Source: Oscillospiraceae bacterium (GTDB lineage: Bacteria > Bacillota > Clostridia > Oscillospirales > Ruminococcaceae). From it: a DNA stretch of 64,000 nt. Made by a program: the position numbers and the translations under genes. The stretch spans positions 52,609 through 116,608 of the forward strand of contig JAHYZA010000007.1 in the NCBI GenBank assembly GCA_019424695.1. Direction: 5' to 3'. The notes under the pieces were generated by a model that was not told where the DNA came from, did not search any database, and saw nothing but the letters and a program-made list of their open reading frames with translations. Of the stretch, positions 7,659-16,330 are shown piece after piece; positions within the stretch are counted from its first letter, which is position 1; each line of letters opens with the position of its first letter.

Positions 7659-8447
7659 TCAAACGCTGCCTTTTCCACAGCCCCATTTTTTGAAATAGCG
7701 GCCCATGCTGACGAGCTGCATCTTGAATTTGCCGGCATCGCGCATCGGTGCCCGGTGCCAGGCGTGCACGGCGGAGAACTGCGGTGCCAGCCAGACGGTG
7801 CCCTCCCGCAGCACCTTCTGGGTCAGATCGGCGTCCTCCACATACATGAAGTATTCGGGATCGAATCCGCCGATTTTTTTCAGCACGTCGGTGCGCACGG
7901 CCATAAAGCTGCCGGTACAGAACTCGATGCGCCGCGGCGCCGTCAGGTCTTCGTCCTGCATGGTGTAGTGGTCATCCGCTTTGCGGAAAGTACCGCCCAA
8001 TTTGGGGGCCAGCTGGCGGGCCAGCAGCAGCCAGGGCGTCGGTTTGCGGCGGGGCAGATGCTGCAAATGCCCGTCGGGATAGCGCAGCTGGGGTGTCGCC
8101 ATGGCGGCACCGGGAGTGGCCAGCAGCCAGTCGGCCATCGGTTCCAGAACATCCCCGGTCAGGAGGATGTCGGGATTCAGGATGAAGTGTACCTCGCTGT
8201 CCAGACGCGCCAGCACCGAATTGTGTCCCTTGCCAAAGCCTATGTTTTCTTTGAGCGGCAGCACCACAACACGGCTGTCGCCAAAGTCGGTGCCGGCCAG
8301 CTGCCGGCCGCAGCCGTCGGGACTGCCGTTGTCCACCACGTACAGGACAAAGTCGGGGGCGGGGGTGTAGTGCAGGATGCTGCGCACGGCGGCGCAGACT
8401 TCTTCGTAATCACAGTACGCCACAATGCAGGCGCTGATCTTGGCCAT
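7659..8447 (-). CDS. family 2 glycosyltransferase
   Basis: A 262-residue GT-A glycosyltransferase of the rhamnosyltransferase-like GT2 group. The N-terminal nucleotide-sugar fold (ISACIVAYCDYEE), VVDNGSPDG, the metal-binding ILNPDILL and the acceptor-side YFMYVEDADL are visible. There is no membrane segment, so it is a cytoplasmic or peripheral enzyme. It starts 11 bases after the metA stop and probably shares the metY-metA transcript, though its role has no obvious link to methionine. Donor and acceptor cannot be predicted. Confidence 0.85.
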   Translation of the reverse strand: MAKISACIVAYCDYEEVCAAVRSILHYTPAPDFVLYVVDNGSPDGCGRQLAGTDFGDSRVVVLPLKENIGFGKGHNSVLARLDSEVHFILNPDILLTGDVLEPMADWLLATPGAAMATPQLRYPDGHLQHLPRRKPTPWLLLARQLAPKLGGTFRKADDHYTMQDEDLTAPRRIEFCTGSFMAVRTDVLKKIGGFDPEYFMYVEDADLTQKVLREGTVWLAPQFSAVHAWHRAPMRDAGKFKMQLVSMGRYFKKWGCGKGSV

Positions 8448-8458
8448 GCCGGAACTCC

Positions 8459-9388
8459 TTATTTCTTCAGGGCTTCAAGCTGGCTCAGATCATAGGGCGT
8501 GTCCTGATAGACATAGTAGTTGAGCCAGTTGGTGTACAAGAGATACCCGTGGGCGCGCCAGCGGAACAGCGGGTCGCGGCCGGGGTCATCGTCGGGATAA
8601 TAGTTGCAGGGAATGTTGATGGGTTTGCCCGCTGCAACGTCGCGTTTGTATTCGGTATCCAGCGTGTATTTGTCATACTCGGGATGGCCGATGACAAAAA
8701 TCTGGCGGCCGGATTCGGTGGAAAGCAGCATCGGACCGGCCACATCGCTCTCGGCCAGGATGCGCAGGTCAGGACAGGCGTCGATGGCGGCCCGGTCCAA
8801 TCCGGCCCACCGGCTGTGCGGCGCATAGAATACCTCATCGAAACCGCGCACCAGGGGATTGGAGGGACGAGTCACCCGGTGCTCGAAGACGCCGAACATC
8901 TTCTGCGGCAGATGCACCGTGGGAATCCCGAAATGGTAATACAGGCCCGCCAGGGCACCCCAGCACAGATGAATCGTGGAATAGACGTTTTTCTTGGTGT
9001 AATCCATGATCGCGCACAGCTCATCCCAATAATCCACGTCCTGATAATCCAGATCTTCCAGGGGGGCACCGGTGATGATCATGCCGTCAAACCGTTCGTC
9101 TTTGATCTCATCGAAGGTCTTGTAAAAAGCCTGCATGTGTTCGGGCGAAGTGTGGGCTGCATCATGGGTGGCGGTTTTCAGCAGGGTGATCTGCACCTGC
9201 AGCGGACTGTTGGCAAGCAGACGGGCCAGCTGCGTTTCGGTGACGATCTTGGTGGGCATCAGGTTGAGGATCAGAATGCGCAGCGGCCGGATGTTCTGGC
9301 TTTGGGCCCGCTCCCGGTGCATGACAAATACGTTCTCCCGGGAGAGCGCGTCATAGGCGGGCAGGTCTTTGGGAATAATCAGCGGCAT
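8459..9388 (-). CDS. metAA: homoserine O-acetyltransferase (MetA family)
   Basis: A 309-residue MetA-family acyltransferase that activates homoserine for methionine synthesis. The nucleophile C142 (HLCWGALAG) and the partner residues H235 and E237 (GHPEYD) are at the canonical positions. Residue 111 is Glu (TGAPLE); in this family Glu at 111 marks acetyl-CoA use, while Gly marks succinyl-CoA. This fits the upstream O-acetylhomoserine sulfhydrylase. GAGGGAG precedes the ATG. It is second in the metY-metA-GT2 unit. Confidence 0.95.
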   Translation of the reverse strand: MPLIIPKDLPAYDALSRENVFVMHRERAQSQNIRPLRILILNLMPTKIVTETQLARLLANSPLQVQITLLKTATHDAAHTSPEHMQAFYKTFDEIKDERFDGMIITGAPLEDLDYQDVDYWDELCAIMDYTKKNVYSTIHLCWGALAGLYYHFGIPTVHLPQKMFGVFEHRVTRPSNPLVRGFDEVFYAPHSRWAGLDRAAIDACPDLRILAESDVAGPMLLSTESGRQIFVIGHPEYDKYTLDTEYKRDVAAGKPINIPCNYYPDDDPGRDPLFRWRAHGYLLYTNWLNYYVYQDTPYDLSQLEALKK

Positions 9389-9423
9389 AGAATCGCTCCC
9401 TCTTCAGACTTCCTTGATACGGT

Positions 9424-10710
9424 TCAGATCTGCGCCAGCGCCTGCTCGATATCAGCAATGAGGTCGCGCTTGTCTTCCAGGCCGCAGCTCATACGCACCA
9501 GATCCGGCTGCACACCGGCGGCAATCAGCTGCTCGTCGTTCATCTGACGGTGGGTGCTGCTCGCGGGATGCAGGCAGCAGGTGCGGGCGTCGGCTACATG
9601 GGTCTCGATGGCGGCCACTTTCAGGTGGGCCATGAAGTTGGCAGCCGCCTCACGGCCGCCCTTGACGCCGAAGCTGACGACGCCGCAGGAACCGTTGGGC
9701 AGGTACTTTTCAGCCAGGGCATGGTATTTGTCGCCGGGCAGACCGCAGTAGTTGACGTAGGAAATTTTGGGATGGGAAGCCAGGAACTCGGCCACAGCCT
9801 GGCCGTTCTCGCAGTGACGGGCCATCCGCACATGGAGGCTCTCAAGGCCAAGGTTGAGCATATAGGCGCTCATGGGGCTCTGCACGCAGCCCAGGTCACG
9901 CATCAGCTGGGCGGTTGCTTTGGTGATGAAGGCGCCTTCCTTGCCGAAACGCTCGGCGTAGGTGATGCCGTGGTAGCTCTCGTCGGGGGTGGTCAGGCCG
10001 GGGAACTTGTCGGCATGAGCCATCCAGTCGAACTTGCCGCCGTCTACGATGGCACCGCCCACACAGCCGCCATGGCCGTCCATGTACTTGGTAGTGGAAT
10101 GGGTGACGATGTCGGCGCCCCAGGAGAGGGGACGGCAGTTGACGGGGGTGGCGAAGGTATTGTCCACCACCAGCGGCACGCCGTGACGATGGGCGGCGGC
10201 GGCAAATTTTTCAATGTCCAGCACGGTCAGGGCGGGGTTGGCGATGGTTTCGCCGAAGACCACCTTGGTGTTGGGCGTGAAGGCGGCGTCCAGTTCCTCC
10301 TCAGTGCAGTCGGGGGAGACGAAGGTGGCGGTAATGCCCATTTTGGCCATGGTGACGGCGATCAGGTTGAAAGTGCCGCCGTAGATGGAGCTGGAGGAAA
10401 CGATATGGTCCCCGGCGTTGCAGAGGTTGAACAGCGCAAAGAAGTTGGCCGCCTGGCCGGAGCTGGTCAGCATACCGGCTGTGCCGCCCTCCAGTTCGGT
10501 GATCTTCGCGGCGACGGTGTCGCAGGTGGGATTCTGCAGGCGGGAATAGAAGTAGCCGCTGGCTTCCAGGTCAAACAGCTTGCCCATCTCGTCGGAACTG
10601 TCGTACTTGAAGGTCGTGCTCTGCACAATAGGGATCTGGCGGGGTTCGCCGTTGCCGGGATGATAACCGCCCTGTACGCACAGGGTATTGATGGAATAAT
10701 TCTGACTCAT
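9424..10710 (-). CDS. metY: O-acetylhomoserine sulfhydrylase
   Basis: A PLP enzyme of the Cys/Met metabolism family, 428 residues, making homocysteine from O-acetylhomoserine and sulfide. SSGQAANF and VVDNTFATP are family motifs, and K208 in HSTTKYMDGHG is the PLP lysine. The start at 10710 (MSQNYSIN) has AGGAG about 9 bases upstream; the longer frame to 10761 runs into the promoter. With the next gene, metA, it forms a two-step direct sulfhydrylation pathway. Confidence 0.95.
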   Translation of the reverse strand: MSQNYSINTLCVQGGYHPGNGEPRQIPIVQSTTFKYDSSDEMGKLFDLEASGYFYSRLQNPTCDTVAAKITELEGGTAGMLTSSGQAANFFALFNLCNAGDHIVSSSSIYGGTFNLIAVTMAKMGITATFVSPDCTEEELDAAFTPNTKVVFGETIANPALTVLDIEKFAAAAHRHGVPLVVDNTFATPVNCRPLSWGADIVTHSTTKYMDGHGGCVGGAIVDGGKFDWMAHADKFPGLTTPDESYHGITYAERFGKEGAFITKATAQLMRDLGCVQSPMSAYMLNLGLESLHVRMARHCENGQAVAEFLASHPKISYVNYCGLPGDKYHALAEKYLPNGSCGVVSFGVKGGREAAANFMAHLKVAAIETHVADARTCCLHPASSTHRQMNDEQLIAAGVQPDLVRMSCGLEDKRDLIADIEQALAQI

Positions 10711-10772
10711 ACTTTTCCGCTCCTTTTTCCTAGGGCGTCTGGCCCGCATCAAATTTTGCAAGAATTATTACT

Positions 10773-10801
10773 ATTGTAAAGTCTTGCCGCGGCAAAATCA
10801 A
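10773..10801 (-). promoter_or_regulatory. promoter of metY-metA-GT2
   Basis: TTGATT (10796-10801), 17-base spacer and TACAAT (10773-10778) on the minus strand. The leader is only about 55 bases, too short for a SAM or T-box element, and none is seen. Confidence 0.6.
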
Positions 10802-10855
10802 GAGGAAAAGCCGCCGCGCAGGGCGAGAAAATGCAAATCCTGGCCAAAACAGGTA

Positions 10856-10884
10856 TGGAAATCTGAGCAGGCGTATGTTATAAT
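10856..10884 (+). promoter_or_regulatory. promoter of purA
   Basis: TATAAT at 10879-10884 with an upstream TG (TGTTATAAT) makes an extended -10. TGGAAA (10856-10861) is a weak -35 at 17 bases. Confidence 0.6.
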
Positions 10885-10959
10885 ATTAAACGGCAGCGGA
10901 TCCCGGGGAAACCGGAAAAGGCTGAAATGCCCAATGAATCTGCAAAAGAGGTAAAAACT

Positions 10960-12252
10960 ATGCTTACTGCAATCACCGGTATCAACTGGGGCGACGAAGG
11001 CAAGGGCCGCATGGTGGACCTGCTCAGCCAGGACTACGACATCGTTGCACGCTATCAGGGCGGCGACAATGCCGGCCACACGGTCAAGAATGAACGCGGC
11101 AAGTTCATCCTGAACCTGATCCCGTCGGGCATTCTGCGTCCAGAAGTCGTCTGCGTCATGGGCGGCGGTATGGTCATCGATCCCGAACATCTCGAAAAGG
11201 AGATCGCATCCCTGACCGAGAAGGGCATCGAGATCAGCCCGGCCAACCTCAAGATTTCCGACCGCGCCACCATCACCATGCCGTTCCATGTTGCGCAGGA
11301 CGGTCTCGAGGAGGAGCGTCTGTCCAAGACCGGCGCCCAGTTTGGTTCCACCAAGCGCGGCATCGCCTATACCTACGGCGACAAGTATATGAAGAAGACG
11401 CTGCGCATGGGCGATCTGTGCCATATGGATGAGGGCGTCAAGAAGCGCCTGGCCACCATTGTGGAATCCAAGAATCTGACCATGGTGAATATCTACGGCC
11501 AGAAGCCCGTCAGCGTGGAGGAAATGTGGGCCTGGTGCGAGCATTATGCCAAGGTCTTTGCGCCTTACATCTGCGACGTGGGCCAGTACCTGGCCGAGGC
11601 GGACGAGGCCGGCAAGAAGATCATGTTCGAGGCCCAGCTGGGTGCCCTGCGTGACATCGACTTCGGTATCTACCCCTACACCTCTTCCTCCAACACCATC
11701 GGTGCTTACGCCCCTATCGGCGCGGGCATCCCGGGTCACAAGCTGAACCTCTCCATCGGCATCATGAAGGCGTACTCCTCCTGCGTGGGCGAGGGCCCCT
11801 TCACCACCGAACTGGCCATGACCGAGGAAGAAAAGAACGTTCTGCGTGAGCACGGCCACGAGTACGGTGCGGCCACCGGACGTCCGCGCCGCGTCGGCCC
11901 CTTTGATGCGGTGGCCAGCCGTTACGGCGTCCAGTGCCAGGGCTGTGATGAACTGGCTCTGACCCTGCTGGATGTGCTGGATTATATGGAGGAAGTGCCC
12001 ATTGTCACCCAGTATCGGCTGCCCGACGGCAGCCTGACCACCCGGTTCCCCATGGGCAAGACGCTGGACGATGCCCAGCCTGTGGTGGAAAAAATGCCCG
12101 GCTGGCATTGCGACATCACCGGTGTGCGCAAGTTCGAGGGTCTGCCTGTTGAGGCACAGAACTACGTCAAGCGCCTGGAAGAGCTGGTTGGCTGCAAGAT
12201 CAAGTACATCTCGGTCGGTCCTGAGCGTGACGCCTGCATTGTGCGTGACTAA
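10960..12252 (+). CDS. purA: adenylosuccinate synthase
   Basis: A 430-residue GTP-dependent enzyme joining IMP and aspartate, the first step from IMP to AMP. GINWGDEGKG (residues 7-16) contains the catalytic Asp and the P-loop, and H40 in GGDNAGHTV is the second catalytic residue. The start at 10960 (MLTAITG) follows AGAGG; an in-frame ATG at 10927 adds 11 residues not typical of the family. The gene is single, on its own promoter, and ends at a strong terminator. Confidence 0.97.
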   Translation: MLTAITGINWGDEGKGRMVDLLSQDYDIVARYQGGDNAGHTVKNERGKFILNLIPSGILRPEVVCVMGGGMVIDPEHLEKEIASLTEKGIEISPANLKISDRATITMPFHVAQDGLEEERLSKTGAQFGSTKRGIAYTYGDKYMKKTLRMGDLCHMDEGVKKRLATIVESKNLTMVNIYGQKPVSVEEMWAWCEHYAKVFAPYICDVGQYLAEADEAGKKIMFEAQLGALRDIDFGIYPYTSSSNTIGAYAPIGAGIPGHKLNLSIGIMKAYSSCVGEGPFTTELAMTEEEKNVLREHGHEYGAATGRPRRVGPFDAVASRYGVQCQGCDELALTLLDVLDYMEEVPIVTQYRLPDGSLTTRFPMGKTLDDAQPVVEKMPGWHCDITGVRKFEGLPVEAQNYVKRLEELVGCKIKYISVGPERDACIVRD

Positions 12253-12279
12253 GCAACTGAATATCTGAAGAATCAAAGC

Positions 12280-12309
12280 AACGGCGGACTTTTGGGGTCC
12301 GCCGTTTTG
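12280..12309 (+). terminator. terminator of purA
   Basis: AACGGCGGAC (12280-12289) pairs with GTCCGCCGTT (12297-12306), followed by TTGTG. The next gene starts 19 bases later. Confidence 0.85.
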
Positions 12310-12327
12310 TGAAAGGGGGAGAACGGG

Positions 12328-13530
12328 TTGGTAGATCTGCTGATCCGTACTTTCATCAAAAATCATCAAAATACAGCCGACCGCGGAGTGCGAACGGCCT
12401 ACGGCAATCTGGCCTGCATCGTCAGCGTTGTCTGCAACCTGCTGCTGTTTGCAGGCAAAACCGCGGTCGGTACGCTGGCGGGAAGCGTTTCCATCACCGC
12501 CGACGGTATGAACAACCTGTCGGATGCCAGCTCCAACATTGTCAGCCTTGTGGGATTCAAATTGGGATCGCGCCCGGCGGATTCGGAACATCCCTATGGG
12601 CACGCCCGGTATGAATATCTGGCCGGGTTGGCGGTCTCGGTAATGATTCTGGTCATCGGTGTGGAACTGCTCAAAGAGAGCTTCCTCAAGGTGCTTCATC
12701 CCACCGAGGTACAGTTCGGCTGGCTGACGGTAGCGGTACTGATCGCTTCCATCCTTGTCAAACTCTGGATGAGCCTGCTCAACCGGAGGATCGGCCGGAC
12801 CATTCAATCCGAAACGTTGATGGCAACGGCGGCGGACGCCCGCAACGACGTGATCACGACCGCCACCGTTCTGGTGGCTTCGGTGCTGACCTTTGTGACG
12901 GGCATCGACCGTCTGGATGGCATTATGGGCCTGGGCGTGGCCGCCTTTATCCTGTACAGCGGTATCCAGCTGGTGCGGGACACCATCGACCCGATCCTCG
13001 GCGCAGCACCGGACCCGGAGCTGGTGGAACACATCGAAAAGAAGGCCCTCGGCTATCCCGGCGTGCTGGGCATCCATGATCTGATGATCCATGATTATGG
13101 CCCCGGCAACCGTCTGGTCAGTTTCCACATCGAGATGGACGCCAAGGGCGATGTGATGCAGAGCCATGATGTCATCGATACCATCGAAAAGGACCTGCTG
13201 GTGCAGGACGGAATGATTGCGACGATCCACTATGATCCCATCATCACCGGCAATGCCCATGCAAATGAGATCCGGGATTTCCTGCAGCAGGAGGTCGCCC
13301 GTCTGGAACCGAAGGCCAATCTGCATGATCTGCGCATTGTGCCCGGGCCTTCCCATACCAACGTGATCTTTGACTGCGCAGTTCCGGCGGAATATCTCAC
13401 CGACAAACAGCGTCGCGGTGCCAAACTGGTAACGGCTCTGCGCGCGTCGGTACAGCAGAAATGGCCGGATCATTTCTGTGTCATCAAACTGGAACCTGAG
13501 TACGCACCTTCCGTACACATGGAAAACTAA
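12328..13530 (+). CDS. cation diffusion facilitator (metal efflux) protein
   Basis: A 400-residue CDF/ZnT-family transporter exchanging divalent metal for protons at the membrane. Six transmembrane helices span roughly residues 30-220. The metal-site Asp pairs are visible in ADGMNNLSDASSN (TM2) and AADARNDVITT (TM5). A cytoplasmic dimerisation domain follows, and an extra C-terminal extension of about 110 residues lengthens it beyond the usual 300. The start is TTG at 12328, supported by AAAGGGGGAG 6 bases upstream. Metal specificity (Zn, Mn, Fe or Co) is not evident. Confidence 0.9.
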   Translation: MVDLLIRTFIKNHQNTADRGVRTAYGNLACIVSVVCNLLLFAGKTAVGTLAGSVSITADGMNNLSDASSNIVSLVGFKLGSRPADSEHPYGHARYEYLAGLAVSVMILVIGVELLKESFLKVLHPTEVQFGWLTVAVLIASILVKLWMSLLNRRIGRTIQSETLMATAADARNDVITTATVLVASVLTFVTGIDRLDGIMGLGVAAFILYSGIQLVRDTIDPILGAAPDPELVEHIEKKALGYPGVLGIHDLMIHDYGPGNRLVSFHIEMDAKGDVMQSHDVIDTIEKDLLVQDGMIATIHYDPIITGNAHANEIRDFLQQEVARLEPKANLHDLRIVPGPSHTNVIFDCAVPAEYLTDKQRRGAKLVTALRASVQQKWPDHFCVIKLEPEYAPSVHMEN

Positions 13531-13547
13531 GGGAAAGAGGAAAACTT

Positions 13548-14723
13548 ATGGACTACAATCAAGCCGCTCTCGAACTGCACGCCAAAGGCCCCGGCAAACT
13601 GACGGTGCAGAGCCTGGTACCCTGCAAGGACAAAGATGCTCTGTCCACGGCTTATACGCCGGGCGTTGCTGAACCCTGCCGCAAGATCGTGGCCAACCCC
13701 GATGATGTCTACACCTACACCCTCAAGGGCCGCACGGTGGCCGTTGTTACCAACGGCACGGCGGTGCTGGGCCTGGGGAATATCGGCCCCGAAGCCGGTC
13801 TGCCGGTCATGGAAGGCAAATGCGTTCTGTTCAAGGAATTTGGCGGAGTGGATGCGTTCCCCATCTGTCTGAACGCCAAGACCAAGGAAGAAGTCATCGC
13901 GGCGGTCAAGGCTATTGCGCCGACGTTCGGCGGCATCAATCTGGAAGATATCCGCAGCCCTGAGTGCTTTGAAATCGAAGCGGAGCTGGAACGGGATCTG
14001 GATATTCCTGTATTCCATGACGATCAGCATGGCACGGCCATCATCGTGCTGGCCGGTGTGCTCAACGCCCTCAAAGTTGTGGGCAAGCGCATCGAGGATG
14101 TGCGCATTGTGCAGAATGGCCCCGGTGCCGCTGGAACCGCCATCATCCATATGCTGCAGGTGGCTGGTGCCAGACACATCATTGCGGTGGATGAGCACGG
14201 CATTCTGGTGCCGGGTCGTCCCGAGGGTCTGGCCGGTCACAAGGCAAAACTTGCCGAGGAGACCAACCCCGAAAAGCTGAGCGGCGGTCTGGCGGAGGCC
14301 ATCCGCGGCGCCGATGTGTTTATCGGCACTTCGATTGCGGGGGCATTGACGCCGGAACTGGCTGCCACCATGGCACCGGATGCTATCGTCTTTGCTATGG
14401 CCAATCCTACGCCGGAAATCATGCCCGATGCCGCCAAAGCCGCGGGCATCCGGGTCATCGGCACCGGCCGTTCGGATTTCCCGAACCAGGTCAACAACGT
14501 GCTGGCGTTCCCCGGTATCTTCAAGGGCGCCCTGTCGGTGCGCGCCCGGGACATCAATCCGGCCATGAAGATGGCGGCGGCCAAAGCCATTGCCGCTCTG
14601 ATCCCGGATGACGAGCTCAACGAAGAAAATATCCTGCCTAAGGCGTTTGACCCGCGGGTGCCCGAAGCGGTGGCCGCGGCGGTGGCCCAGGCAGCACGGG
14701 AAAGCGGAGTGGCGCGCGTATGA
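13548..14723 (+). CDS. NAD(P)-dependent malic enzyme
   Basis: A 391-residue small bacterial malic enzyme converting malate to pyruvate and CO2. AYTPGVAEPC and the metal-binding HDDQHGTAIIV are present, followed by a Rossmann domain with QNGPGAAGTAII. It lacks the phosphotransacetylase tail of the MaeB type. It lies 17 bases after the CDF gene and overlaps the fumarase alpha gene by 4 bases (ATGA), so fumarate to malate to pyruvate conversion is encoded as one unit. Confidence 0.95.
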   Translation: MDYNQAALELHAKGPGKLTVQSLVPCKDKDALSTAYTPGVAEPCRKIVANPDDVYTYTLKGRTVAVVTNGTAVLGLGNIGPEAGLPVMEGKCVLFKEFGGVDAFPICLNAKTKEEVIAAVKAIAPTFGGINLEDIRSPECFEIEAELERDLDIPVFHDDQHGTAIIVLAGVLNALKVVGKRIEDVRIVQNGPGAAGTAIIHMLQVAGARHIIAVDEHGILVPGRPEGLAGHKAKLAEETNPEKLSGGLAEAIRGADVFIGTSIAGALTPELAATMAPDAIVFAMANPTPEIMPDAAKAAGIRVIGTGRSDFPNQVNNVLAFPGIFKGALSVRARDINPAMKMAAAKAIAALIPDDELNEENILPKAFDPRVPEAVAAAVAQAARESGVARV

Positions 14724-15568
14724 GCAAGATTCGGGAATTGAGTGCCGATACCATCCGGGATGCCGTCGAAGCGCTCTGCATCGAAGCCAACACCAGCCTG
14801 CCCACTGACGTAAAGGCGGCACTGGATAAAGCAGAGGCATCCGAACCCTGGCCGCTGGCCAAGGAAACACTGGGCCTTTTGCAGAAAAACCTCTGTGTGG
14901 CGGCCGAGCAGGAACTGCCCATCTGCCAGGACACCGGTATGGCCTGCGTATTTGTGGAACTGGGGCAGGACGTGCATATCGAGGGAGACTTGAACGCCGC
15001 TGTGGACGAAGGCGTGCGCCGCGGGTATGAAAAAGCGTATCTGCGCAAATCCATCGCGGCGGACCCGCTGCAGCGTGTGAACACGGGAGATAATACCCCG
15101 GCGTTTTTGACGGTGCATCTGGTGCCGGGCAGCGGCTGTAAAATCACTGTCGCACCCAAGGGCGCCGGCAGCGAGAATATGAGCCGTCTGGCGATGCTCA
15201 AACCGGCTGACGGAGTGCAGGGGGTCAAGGACTTTGTGCTCGATACTGTGCGGCAGGCGGGAGCCAATCCCTGCCCGCCTATCGTGTTGGGCATCGGCAT
15301 CGGCGGCAGTTTTGACCACTGTGCGGCACTGGCCAAAAAGGCGCTGCTGCGTCCGTTGGACCAACCCAATGGCGATCCGTATTACGCAGCGCTGGAAAAG
15401 GAACTGCTGGACGCCATCAACGCTACCGGCTTCGGGCCCCAGGGCTTCGGCGGTGCCACGACCTGTCTGGGCGTTTCCATTGAGCAGCGGCCCACCCATG
15501 TGGCCTGTCTGCCGGTGGCTGTCAATATGAGCTGCCATGTGACGCGCCGTGCGTGCCGGGAGGTGTAA
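14720..15568 (+). CDS. fumarate hydratase class I, alpha subunit
   Basis: A 282-residue subunit equivalent to the N-terminal half of class I [4Fe-4S] fumarase or TtdA. Cysteines in PICQDTGMACVF and GGATTCLGVS are placed as expected for cluster binding, and GIGIGGSFDHC is a family motif. L-tartrate dehydratase is the sequence alternative, but the malic enzyme immediately upstream favours fumarase. It is coupled to malic enzyme by an ATGA overlap. Confidence 0.92.
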   Translation: MSKIRELSADTIRDAVEALCIEANTSLPTDVKAALDKAEASEPWPLAKETLGLLQKNLCVAAEQELPICQDTGMACVFVELGQDVHIEGDLNAAVDEGVRRGYEKAYLRKSIAADPLQRVNTGDNTPAFLTVHLVPGSGCKITVAPKGAGSENMSRLAMLKPADGVQGVKDFVLDTVRQAGANPCPPIVLGIGIGGSFDHCAALAKKALLRPLDQPNGDPYYAALEKELLDAINATGFGPQGFGGATTCLGVSIEQRPTHVACLPVAVNMSCHVTRRACREV

Positions 15569-15569
15569 C

Positions 15570-15767
15570 ATGGCAAAAAGTAAAATTGATATTTCGCTGG
15601 ACGGCGTGGGAGAAACGCCGCGCCCGTCCCGCAGCAACATTGATATTCTGCTGGATGGCGACAATGGCGCAGCCGGCATTACCGATAAGGAATTTGAGTT
15701 CGTCAACCGTCATCACGAGGAATACAAAGAGATGCGCCGCCGGGCGCGGGAACAGGGAGGACGCTGA
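15570..15767 (+). CDS. small hypothetical protein between fumarase subunits
   Basis: A 65-residue polar protein (MAKSKIDISLDGVGE...), with no membrane segment or cysteine pair. It has two similar N-terminal segments, KIDISLDGVG and NIDILLDGDN, and a charged C-terminus (HHEEYKEMRRRAREQ) likely to be helical. GGAGG lies 6 bases before the ATG. Its stop shares one base with the fumarase beta start (TGATG), and the gap after the alpha subunit is 1 base. The tight embedding and good ribosome site argue for a real gene. I do not recognise a family. Confidence 0.75.
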   Translation: MAKSKIDISLDGVGETPRPSRSNIDILLDGDNGAAGITDKEFEFVNRHHEEYKEMRRRAREQGGR

Positions 15768-16324
15768 TGCAGTACGTTTTGCAGACCCCGCTTCAAAAAT
15801 CGGACCTGGCACCATTGCGCGCGGGGGACACGGTGCTGCTTTCTGGGGTGGTGTATACGGCGCGGGATGCCGCCCACGCCCGGATGATGGAACTGCTGGA
15901 TGCCGGGCAGGAACTGCCGTTCCCCATCGAAGGCGCTGCCATTTATTATGTGGGCCCCACGCCGGAACGCCCGGGCTGTGCCATCGGAGCGGCCGGTCCT
16001 ACCACTTCAGGCCGTATGGATGCTTACACACCGCGTCTGCTGGACCTGGGCCTGGCCTGCATGATCGGCAAGGGGAAGCGGAGCCAGGCGGTCAAGGACT
16101 CCGTCGTCAAGAACGGAGCAGTCTATCTGGCGGCCATCGGCGGAGCCGGTGCACTTATGGCACGCAGTGTGCAAAGCTGTGAAATCATCGCCTGGCCGGA
16201 TCTCGGTTGTGAGGCAGTACGCCGTCTGGTGGTCAAAGACTTTCCGCTGACCGTGTTGCTGGACCCCCACGGCGGGGATCTTTACGAAAGGGGGCCGGCG
16301 GCCTATCTGGCCTCCCGGGGCTGA
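15767..16324 (+). CDS. fumarate hydratase class I, beta subunit
   Basis: A 185-residue subunit equivalent to the C-terminal half of class I fumarase. VLLSGVVYTARDAAHARM, IYYVGPTPERPG and GPTTSGRMDAYTP carry the conserved swivelling-domain residues that bind substrate. Its length is normal. It pairs with the alpha subunit at 14720, from which it is separated only by the 65-residue gene. The start overlaps that gene by one base. Confidence 0.93.
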   Translation: MQYVLQTPLQKSDLAPLRAGDTVLLSGVVYTARDAAHARMMELLDAGQELPFPIEGAAIYYVGPTPERPGCAIGAAGPTTSGRMDAYTPRLLDLGLACMIGKGKRSQAVKDSVVKNGAVYLAAIGGAGALMARSVQSCEIIAWPDLGCEAVRRLVVKDFPLTVLLDPHGGDLYERGPAAYLASRG

Positions 16325-16330
16325 TAATCT

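Noticed and set aside
10711..10772. SAM riboswitch or T-box before metY
   Set aside because: The leader is about 55 bases and contains no matching structure.
10798..13518. A 906-codon open frame antisense to purA and the CDF gene
   Set aside because: It is open only because of GC-rich codon bias on the other strand. The translation is His/Gln/Gly-rich without family motifs, and both sense genes are certain.
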